From NCBI GenBank assembly GCA_051660685.1, contig JBOFQB010000017.1, forward strand, positions 1 through 14,412: 14,412 nt of DNA, in the 5' to 3' direction. The translations under genes and the position numbers were made by a program. Position 1 is the first letter of the stretch; every line of letters begins with the position of its first letter. The DNA comes from JAVBSX01 sp051660685. GTDB lineage: Bacteria > Planctomycetota > Planctomycetia > Pirellulales > Thermoguttaceae. This document shows, piece by piece, positions 1-6,744 of this stretch. The notes beneath the pieces were generated by a model. The model was given only the letters and a program-made list of their open reading frames with translations, was not told where the DNA came from and did not search any database.

Positions 1-46
1 TGAATGTTTCGTCGGACCATTTCAATTTTTTTTCAACTCGTTCCAT
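1..46 (-). CDS. 5' end of an unidentified gene, cut by the window edge
   Basis: An ATG at 46 on the minus strand opens a frame of 15 codons (MERVEKKLKWSDETF) that runs off the left edge. An AAGGA ribosome binding site (55-59) sits 8 nt upstream, one of the better ones in the window. A second in-frame ATG at 55 is less likely because AAGG would abut it. The gene starts 76 nt after the stop of the kinase-like gene and could be the next operon member or the start of a new unit. Too little is visible to assign a function; only a charged N-terminus can be seen. Confidence 0.6.
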   Translation of the reverse strand, partial: MERVEKKLKWSDETF

Positions 47-54
47 AAAAATCA

Positions 55-59
55 TCCTT
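55..59 (-). promoter_or_regulatory. Ribosome binding site of the partial left-edge gene
   Basis: AAGGA on the minus strand, 8 nt before the ATG at 46. It favours that ATG over the in-frame ATG at 55. It stands out because most starts inside the operon to its right lack a clear Shine-Dalgarno sequence. Confidence 0.55.
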
Positions 60-82
60 GACTAGAGCGTTGGAATTCCCTA

Positions 83-99
83 CACTACCAAACGTAGTG
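83..99. repeat. Short inverted repeat between the kinase-like gene and the next gene
   Basis: CACTAC and GTAGTG form a perfect 6-bp stem around a 5-nt loop in the 76-nt gap. No T-run follows on the minus strand, so it is not a convincing terminator. It could be a weak RNA hairpin, an operator half-site or chance. Confidence 0.3.
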
Positions 100-122
100 A
101 GTCCTTTGTACCACTTTTTAGG

Positions 123-1025
123 TTATGGAACAAGTCTAATTTTGGTTCCCATCCACAGAACGCACAGGGCAAGGAAGAACCCGATGACTATTTTGGGCCA
201 GAAATGATCCTTCATCCACGGCTGCTCTTGTAACTGGTTCAACAACGGAGAACGCCGCGTTGATCGCCATGTCGAACCATCCGCATACGTCAACGAATCC
301 CCCGATTCGACCAACTGCCAAGATTCCTCCCCCATCGCTGCGATCTTGCCCCACGCCATGATTGTGGACGGTCGCTCGCCCGGTTCAGTCTGTAACGCCG
401 GGACAAGAACCGAATCCCATGCGGACAGGTCGGAGTCCACCTCGCTCGGTTTTTGCGGTTGTGCAGGGTTATATTCCTTGCCGGTAATCGCGCGAAAACA
501 GAGGGAGGCAATGGCGTACATGTCACTCGAAGCTGAAGGAGCAGAGTGGTTTGGCCCGCCCAATTCAGGCGGCAGCCCCATAAGTGTGGACTTGATATGC
601 TCACACGCGGAAAGCCAAAAGGCCGGGATAAACTGCCACGCATCCCCTTTTTTCCAGAACAATCGCCGATCAAAAAAGCCAAATCTTAGGTTGTAACGAC
701 GAAACACTTCGGCACATTCGATCAAGCGCAACCGTAAGCGTTCCCCTTCTTCCGCACTCACTTGTCCGGCCTCCATCAGGCGGGATCGGGCTTCATCGGC
801 ACGTCCTAAGTGAAACTGAAACGAGCGATTGAGGAAGGAGATGGTGAGAGGGGGACATTCCATCAGGTGAATGTTGGAATAGGTCAAGGCGGTCTGGCGA
901 ACTTGTAACCATTGCGAATCGGTAATGTTTTGAAATTTAACTTCACACCACAGTTCGTTATTCTCCCGGGTAGTGACTTCGACGGTCCAAGTAATCGGAA
1001 GGGTTTGCAGGTCTTTGTTACTCAT
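123..1025 (-). CDS. Tail-anchored degenerate protein-kinase-like protein (pseudokinase)
   Basis: The 300-residue product looks like the C-lobe of a eukaryotic-type Ser/Thr kinase. Residues 151-180 have the activation-segment and helix-F pattern: PPELGG, then SSDMYAIASLCFRAITG, matching the usual APE...SDvYsLg..lyeLltG. Residues 208-220 (ALQTEPGERPST) match the late aL..dP..RPs motif. The HRD catalytic loop, the DFG motif (IPAFWLS stands there) and a glycine-loop/lysine N-lobe are not visible, so phosphotransfer is unlikely. A hydrophobic helix at about 276-295 lies just before the C-terminus and suggests a tail anchor with the domain in the cytoplasm. The ATG overlaps the PrsW stop by 8 nt, which implies translational coupling. 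It is probably a scaffold or a ligand-binding pseudoenzyme. The kinase relationship rests on motif reading, so it is fairly but not fully certain. Confidence 0.7.
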   Translation of the reverse strand: MSNKDLQTLPITWTVEVTTRENNELWCEVKFQNITDSQWLQVRQTALTYSNIHLMECPPLTISFLNRSFQFHLGRADEARSRLMEAGQVSAEEGERLRLRLIECAEVFRRYNLRFGFFDRRLFWKKGDAWQFIPAFWLSACEHIKSTLMGLPPELGGPNHSAPSASSDMYAIASLCFRAITGKEYNPAQPQKPSEVDSDLSAWDSVLVPALQTEPGERPSTIMAWGKIAAMGEESWQLVESGDSLTYADGSTWRSTRRSPLLNQLQEQPWMKDHFWPKIVIGFFLALCVLWMGTKIRLVP

Positions 1026-1995
1026 TGTTGGCTAAACACGTTGGAGGATTAAGGTAGGTACGAATTTTCGAGAGGTATCCGAAAAACAGGATGAAACTGA
1101 TAGCGATGATGGCCGCAGCGAAGACCGGTTGGAGTCCACAGAACCAGTTGTAGCTTCCATGCAGCACGGCGGGGATGAAGAGACCGAGGAGACAGAGGAC
1201 GAACCAACGTTTGCCGGTCAAAAACGCGAGGGCGAGGTAGTAGGAAAAAATAGCAGTCCAAAGAGCATGAGCGAAGACGAGGGACATGGAGCGTAGGAGG
1301 ACGTTGACCATCGCACCGTGAACACCGGCGGCGATCCCCATGACGAGACCTTCCCCCCCACCATTTTGGGCCCCACTGATAGACTTTTCGATAGTGCCTG
1401 TAATACTACTGGTACTATAAAGGATATTTTCAAAAGCAGCGAATCCCAGACCGGAAAAGACACCGATCAGCAACAACATCGTTGGATTACATTTGGTACG
1501 TTTGTAGAGCAGATAGAGGACAACGGGGATAATTTTGCACAGTTCCTCCCAGAGGCCCGTTTGAAAAATGGAGCCAAAGAGTCGCAGGATCACATGGGGA
1601 CTGTCAGGTAAATTAAGGTAAAAGGCGGGAAAACAGGAAAAAACGATACGAAGTAGCGAAATGCCGATCAGTCCGGTGAAGAAAAAAGCGAAGACTGGCA
1701 GAATGAGATGGTCGGTGCTTTTGAGAACAAATCCGCGAAAAATACCGCCCCAAAGTAAAGCAAAGAAAAATAGCAGTCCGGTCAGCTGCATCTCTCCATC
1801 CTGCAAAGAGGTAATCATAAGGGGGAGAACACCAAGAGAAAAAACGACCCAAAAGGTCGGGTCACGCAAAATCATTTCGGCATTTTGAGCGTCTATCGGA
1901 ATAATCTCGCTCTTAAAATCCGTTTCCTTAAATTCGTTGAGAATTTGACGGGTCTTTTCCTTGTAAAATTCAGATGTGTTGTTTTGTGCAGACAT
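1018..1995 (-). CDS. PrsW-family intramembrane metalloprotease
   Basis: The product (325 residues from the ATG at 1995) is polytopic, with about 8 hydrophobic segments after a soluble N-terminal stretch of about 45 residues. PrsW signatures are in order: the EExxK glutamates in WEELCK (E150, E151, K154), FENI (E189), a membrane histidine in FAHALW (H243) and a second in LHGSYNW (H279). These are the expected metal-binding and catalytic residues. Bacillus subtilis PrsW makes a site-1-type cut in an anti-sigma factor; other members have varied or unknown substrates. No anti-sigma gene is visible here, so neighbouring membrane proteins are candidate substrates (inference). The start is uncertain: a TTG at 2040 would add 15 residues and overlap the Hsp70 stop. 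I chose the ATG 31 nt after that stop; neither has a clear ribosome binding site. The 3' end overlaps the kinase-like gene by 8 nt. Confidence 0.88.
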   Translation of the reverse strand: MSAQNNTSEFYKEKTRQILNEFKETDFKSEIIPIDAQNAEMILRDPTFWVVFSLGVLPLMITSLQDGEMQLTGLLFFFALLWGGIFRGFVLKSTDHLILPVFAFFFTGLIGISLLRIVFSCFPAFYLNLPDSPHVILRLFGSIFQTGLWEELCKIIPVVLYLLYKRTKCNPTMLLLIGVFSGLGFAAFENILYSTSSITGTIEKSISGAQNGGGEGLVMGIAAGVHGAMVNVLLRSMSLVFAHALWTAIFSYYLALAFLTGKRWFVLCLLGLFIPAVLHGSYNWFCGLQPVFAAAIIAISFILFFGYLSKIRTYLNPPTCLANNE

Positions 1996-2026
1996 GAAAA
2001 TTTGAGGTGTTAAGTATGGGAGGTAT

Positions 2027-3706
2027 TTATTCGACAACAAGTTCGCGTGTTTTTTCCGTCACTTGATTCATCACAGCGAGCATTTGCCGGTCTTGTTCCG
2101 GTATTGTTTTTCGCAACATTCCACCACTGGCCGGATCGTAGGCCAAAAGTGATAGACGTCCCTCTTCATCCATTTGAAAGGTAACGTCAATGGGGGAATA
2201 CTTTGGCAAATCCGGTTTGATCGGCAGCTCTCCTTTCCACAACGTGGTTGTTTCTTCTAGCGAGACCGAGGGTTCCTCCTGAGGAGGAATCGGTGCATTA
2301 CAGGAATTCTCAATGAGTTCGATAATGACAATGCTTTGCTGATCGGCTATGGTCGCGTACTGCGCCTTACATTCTATTGGCAATGGTGTGTTGCGATAAA
2401 TCAGATTGGAAACAGAAAGAACCGGTCGCCCTGACTCATCATAATCACCGAGAACCATGATCCCAAATGTTTTGCTCGACACATTTTGGGTCCGTTTCAT
2501 TGCTCCTCTCACCACCTCAAGCGAATACTGGTATTCATCAACCAATGATTGTGAAACGGATTGCAAGTCCTGCGCTGTCGCTGTTTCCAACGTCAAATTG
2601 CTCGATTGACGCTTCAACTTCTCGGTCATCAATTCTTTCAGATAACAATTGTTGCCAATCATGGCCGCTCCTTTTGCAACCGCTTCATCCGGCTCAAAGA
2701 GTTGTGGTTCAAGGTTAAACTCTTTTTTGAGTCGTTCAGGAACTTGCGGCATTCGGGAGGAACCGCCGACAAGAATGAGCTGGTTGATACGGTTACACCC
2801 TTTTTTCCTCGCAACGGCAAACAGTTCTTTGGTCAAATCAATCGTTCGGCTCAACAAATCCGCCGTTAACGATTCAAACTCTTCTCGGGTCACTTCAATC
2901 GTCGCTTTATTCCCCTGAAACGAAAGCGTGACTTTTGCTGTTTTGCGGTCTGTCAACTGCTTTTTGCACTGTTCTGACTTCTGTAACACATCATAATAAA
3001 ACTCAATATCATTCGGTTGCACACCTCCATTCTGTTCCGTAAAACATTGACTCAAATGGGCAACCAAGCGGTCATCCCAATCTTTTCCGCCCAGCTGATG
3101 ATCGCCGTCCGTACAGATGACCTCAACCCCCGTTTCAGAAAGGTGAATGATACTCGCATCAAACGTTCCTCCTCCCAGATCATAAACAAGAACGAATTGG
3201 TCTTGGACTTGCGATTTGGGGCGGATTCCATACGCAAATGCCGCAGCCGTCGGTTCATTGACAATCTGTAGCACATTGAGTCCGGCAATCTCTCCAGCCC
3301 GTTTGGTCGCTTCACGTTCCTTGATAAAAAAATAGGCCGGACAGGTAATGACAACATCGCGGATCGGTTCCCCGAGGTACGCCTGAGCGTCCTGAACCAG
3401 TTTTCGTAATATCAAGCTGGAAACATGTTCCGGTGTATAAGCGGTTCCTTCGACATCAAACGTAAAATCCTCATTGCCCATATTCCGTTTTACGAAAGTA
3501 CAGACATTATCAGGATGAATGTTGGCCATTTCTTTAGCTTCCTGACCCACAATAGCCTTTTTTCCGTCAAACCAGACAACCGAGGGGGTCGTTCGCTCTC
3601 CCTCGGCGTTGGGGATCACCTCCGGTTGTCCATATTCATTGATCGATGCTACACAGGAATAGGTGGTCCCCAAATCAATGCCCAGAATTTTTTTCGCTTT
3701 ACTCAT
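2027..3706 (-). CDS. Hsp70-family chaperone, short form without lid (Hsp70-2)
   Basis: The product (559 residues) has a complete Hsp70 ATPase domain: phosphate loop IDLGTT (10-15), the lysine in FVKRNMG (K73), NEPTAAAFAYG with the catalytic glutamate (E151), VYDLGGGTFD (174-183) and the adenosine motif VGGSSRMP (313-320). After DEAVAKGAA (340-348) come roughly 55-60 helical residues where canonical DnaK has a short DVTPLSLG-type linker. A β-type substrate-binding region follows (about 411-535), and the protein ends without the helical lid of about 100 residues. The ATG at 3706 is preferred over one at 3748 because the phosphate loop should lie near the N-terminus and the longer form would overlap the previous gene. 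It has no evident Shine-Dalgarno sequence. It follows the J-like membrane gene by 23 nt and probably works with it at the membrane (inference). Confidence 0.93.
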   Translation of the reverse strand: MSKAKKILGIDLGTTYSCVASINEYGQPEVIPNAEGERTTPSVVWFDGKKAIVGQEAKEMANIHPDNVCTFVKRNMGNEDFTFDVEGTAYTPEHVSSLILRKLVQDAQAYLGEPIRDVVITCPAYFFIKEREATKRAGEIAGLNVLQIVNEPTAAAFAYGIRPKSQVQDQFVLVYDLGGGTFDASIIHLSETGVEVICTDGDHQLGGKDWDDRLVAHLSQCFTEQNGGVQPNDIEFYYDVLQKSEQCKKQLTDRKTAKVTLSFQGNKATIEVTREEFESLTADLLSRTIDLTKELFAVARKKGCNRINQLILVGGSSRMPQVPERLKKEFNLEPQLFEPDEAVAKGAAMIGNNCYLKELMTEKLKRQSSNLTLETATAQDLQSVSQSLVDEYQYSLEVVRGAMKRTQNVSSKTFGIMVLGDYDESGRPVLSVSNLIYRNTPLPIECKAQYATIADQQSIVIIELIENSCNAPIPPQEEPSVSLEETTTLWKGELPIKPDLPKYSPIDVTFQMDEEGRLSLLAYDPASGGMLRKTIPEQDRQMLAVMNQVTEKTRELVVE

Positions 3707-3729
3707 TGCTTTTGTTTTGTAAAAAAGGT

Positions 3730-6700
3730 TTATTCTTGCGAATACCATTGACGATATTGTTGTTCCACGTCATGGTACCAATAGGTTTCCAACAAGGACG
3801 ATTTGCCAAAATCACTTTCACGCAGCGAGGTCAAGAGCATATACCGCTTGAAAAAATCGCGTAAGTCCTCCCTGCCAAAAGAACTATCCAGTTCATCACG
3901 ATAATCACGAAAAACCGCAAAGGAAGCAATACACCACATCAGGACGTAAGGAAAGAATAACCATCCTTTGATTGCTAGGGGTATCACGAGACAACAACAG
4001 CCAAACAGGATAAGGGAGGGGGATCGGTTGTGTGTTCCAATACAGCGACGAATCCAGGAGTAGAGGAATAAAGTCCATGCAAAAAAATAGAGGACAATAG
4101 CACTGTAAAAAATGACCCATGCGATGATAAGGCACATACCCTTGATGAGTCCCTCGGCATTTTCCGACGATTGCAGTCGCATCTCAAGCGAATCATAGGA
4201 GGAGTATTCATTGGAATTTTGAATCGCTACTCGTTGTTGCTGATAGGCGGATGCTATTTTTTCGTTCACCCAGTTGGGCAATGCCGGGTACGACCGAGCA
4301 AAACAGAGTGAAACGGTCATTAGGATTACAATACCAATCAGACTTTTGATTTTCAGGGTCGGTGGAATTTCAGTACGACCGGGCAACAGTCGGATCAGTC
4401 CTCCGTTGAGGACGTAAAAGACCGCATAGAAGATGAGAACCTGCACCACTGTCATCAAAATGGCGGCAAAATAGATGTTACCTTCCTGATGTTCCAATTG
4501 AGTGGTAAACATCTGCTTCAAAATAGGGGTGCCCAAAATAAATGTTATTCCTCCCAAGACCACGAACAGCCAAAATCGGACAAGATTTTGAAATTTTTCA
4601 AATCCCTCGGAAACCACTTCAACGACCGGAACCAACTCTAGGTCTTGGACCGGATTTTCCTTCAAATAATTTCGCAGAACATTTTCCGCGCGGCACCAAT
4701 GCTTCTTGGTACACAGCAAATCAATTTCGTGATTAAATTTTTGTGCATGATCGTGACTGCTGGAAACTTGCTGACGGAGAATTTCGAGTTCACGGTGATC
4801 GGAAATGTATTCACTCAACCGGCTGAATATCTGTTGGGCTAACTCATGTTGACCGGTACGCAACGCCTCACGAATTTTGCCAACCGCCTTATCGGACTCC
4901 GCTACCCGTTGCCGAGTGGATTCCCATGCCTTGGCAAAAAGCGTTTGCAACTGCGGCGGAGCCATTTCCAACAGAGCGTCCATCGTCTGCCATTTTTTGT
5001 GGTCCGCAAGGTCTTGAAGAACCTGTTTTGAAATTCCAGCCTGTTCAATACGCGCCGGAATCCCATTAAGAAAATCAATCGTTTCCGTATCACGGCCCAA
5101 GCGAGATTTCAATTGATAAAGAGTAGCAATACATTCCTCATATTTTTTCTGAGACAAGAGCGATTCAATCTTTTCAAACGAGGTCATCTTATACTCGTCA
5201 ATCTCACGCGACCGTTTTCCAGCACGGTAATCGGTCGGCACATCATCCAGTATCGCTTTGTAATACTGCCGGGCAATATCAAACTGCTGTTTGTCGTAGG
5301 CTCTATCACAAAGCGGACGACAAATTTCCGCACGCAATTTCATAGACTGAGAAAGAGCTTGCTGTGAAACCGATTGATAACGATAGGTTTCTACCAACGC
5401 ATCCGTTTGTTGAAACAATTCGGCAAGCTGTTCCGGTGCTCCCTTTGCACGTTGAAAATCTTTTTGAATTTCCTTCAATTCCTGAAGCAGACTGTTGGTG
5501 CTTGCCGGGTCAAATTGCGTAATCACCTTATGCGTTGCAAGCGGTTCATGTTTCTTGTTGATGGCGTGAAGAAACCATTGAAAACCTGATTGAAGTGCTT
5601 GCAAAACCCCTTGGGGACCCGCACTTGCTGTCCTCTCTGGTGTTGCTGTTACCGGAGAAAGAGTCGTCTCTGCTGAAGAAGGACGTGCCGTTGATGATGA
5701 AATTGCCTGAACAGAACCGGTTTGTTCCGAATCACGAACAATGTTGTTGAAAAGCGTCCCAACTGCTGTTTGAGCCGTTTTGACACCATCGTTGAGAAGG
5801 GCAACAAAAGGTTTCCATGAACCCCTATCAAAAGAGGTTGATGTCGGTCGTAATGATTTTGTTAATTCAGGTTTCGGTGCAGGACACTGTCGGGTAATAC
5901 AATAATACTCATACACTAACCAAACGGCCTCTTCCTGAGAAAAACCCACCCCGATTGTTTCCTCAATCGACGATTCATAAATCCTCCAGTTGATTTCTTT
6001 TTTGATGGACCTTAACTTGAACTTGTCCTCACACAATTGTTCAAATGGCGTCCGTTTGAGTGCCATGTCGTAACCGATACGCAATGAGTCCTCCTTGAAA
6101 AAATGAAGGGTCTTGCCAATCAATCGGTTCAGGGCATCCGCTTCCGTATCTTTTTTCGTAATGCGCCGGATTCGGTCAGCTTCCGCTTTGGCCTTTTCCA
6201 GCAAGTCCTCGGTCGCTGTTGCTGCGACAAGACCAAGTAGATCGTACAAATTTTTGTAGTGTCCCTGTTCAACAAACATTAAGTCCGTCTGAATATGCTG
6301 CATTTCAGCCGCTGAAATCGGTTTTGAACATTGGAGCGATTGAGGCTGAACGGGCACAACAAAGGGAGGTGCGGCTTCTTCGGTTGCACTTTCTCCCACC
6401 TCACTCTGCAAGGTTGTATCCGTAAAAAAATCCTTAAACTTGCCTTTAAGAAATTTTTGACCCACCGCATCGATGGAACCCGCCAGTCTCAGCTCGGCAA
6501 TGCTCTGCTGTAATTGTTTCAGCTTTTCTTTGCGTGCCGTTTCCGCCTGTGTCTTCAGGTTCGTCAGACCTTTTTTCAAAAACGTCTTGGCAATCGTTAC
6601 CTTTGATTTGAACTTGGGATTGGCGTTGATTTGCTTATTCCATTGACTGATTCGGGCTTCCAAATCCTGCTGAAGCGCACCCGGATCGGTAATCGGCGGG

Positions 6701-6744
6701 TCCAGAAAAAGCTCCAGTGCAATATAAATGTTATTATCAGTCAT
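3730..6744 (-). CDS. J-like/TPR-like multi-domain membrane protein, putative Hsp70 adaptor
   Basis: The product has 1004 residues. Residues 5-60 carry a LELFLDPPITDP pattern followed by amphipathic helices, which I recall from N-terminal J-like modules beside Hsp70 genes in other bacteria. Residues 160-232 look like a second J-like fold: NLYDLLGL, a charged helix, then LRIGYDMAL in place of the usual ekR..YD. The HPD motif that stimulates Hsp70 ATPase is absent from both. GFSQEEAVWLVYEYY follows (267-281). A low-complexity Ser/Thr/Ala/Pro linker lies at about 335-380, a helical TPR-like region at about 415-700 (for example ARQYYKAILDDVPTDY), then about five membrane segments (722-742, 757-778, 800-817, 868-895, 910-940) and a charged tail. 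The ATG overlaps the toroid gene stop by 8 nt, and Hsp70-2 follows by 23 nt. An Hsp70 recruiter or regulator at the membrane is the likely role. The J-like call is by pattern only. Confidence 0.72.
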   Translation of the reverse strand: MTDNNIYIALELFLDPPITDPGALQQDLEARISQWNKQINANPKFKSKVTIAKTFLKKGLTNLKTQAETARKEKLKQLQQSIAELRLAGSIDAVGQKFLKGKFKDFFTDTTLQSEVGESATEEAAPPFVVPVQPQSLQCSKPISAAEMQHIQTDLMFVEQGHYKNLYDLLGLVAATATEDLLEKAKAEADRIRRITKKDTEADALNRLIGKTLHFFKEDSLRIGYDMALKRTPFEQLCEDKFKLRSIKKEINWRIYESSIEETIGVGFSQEEAVWLVYEYYCITRQCPAPKPELTKSLRPTSTSFDRGSWKPFVALLNDGVKTAQTAVGTLFNNIVRDSEQTGSVQAISSSTARPSSAETTLSPVTATPERTASAGPQGVLQALQSGFQWFLHAINKKHEPLATHKVITQFDPASTNSLLQELKEIQKDFQRAKGAPEQLAELFQQTDALVETYRYQSVSQQALSQSMKLRAEICRPLCDRAYDKQQFDIARQYYKAILDDVPTDYRAGKRSREIDEYKMTSFEKIESLLSQKKYEECIATLYQLKSRLGRDTETIDFLNGIPARIEQAGISKQVLQDLADHKKWQTMDALLEMAPPQLQTLFAKAWESTRQRVAESDKAVGKIREALRTGQHELAQQIFSRLSEYISDHRELEILRQQVSSSHDHAQKFNHEIDLLCTKKHWCRAENVLRNYLKENPVQDLELVPVVEVVSEGFEKFQNLVRFWLFVVLGGITFILGTPILKQMFTTQLEHQEGNIYFAAILMTVVQVLIFYAVFYVLNGGLIRLLPGRTEIPPTLKIKSLIGIVILMTVSLCFARSYPALPNWVNEKIASAYQQQRVAIQNSNEYSSYDSLEMRLQSSENAEGLIKGMCLIIAWVIFYSAIVLYFFAWTLFLYSWIRRCIGTHNRSPSLILFGCCCLVIPLAIKGWLFFPYVLMWCIASFAVFRDYRDELDSSFGREDLRDFFKRYMLLTSLRESDFGKSSLLETYWYHDVEQQYRQWYSQE

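Noticed and set aside
346..696. Plus-strand open frames, here and across the window
   Set aside because: They lie opposite well-supported minus-strand genes, carry no recognisable motifs and have out-of-frame composition.
1996..2040. A TTG start for PrsW at 2040
   Set aside because: A rare start codon without a ribosome binding site that overlaps the Hsp70-2 stop; the ATG at 1995 is simpler, although not proven.
3707..3748. A longer Hsp70-2 start at 3748
   Set aside because: It would add 14 residues before the phosphate loop, unlike Hsp70-1, and overlap the end of the J-like gene by 19 nt.
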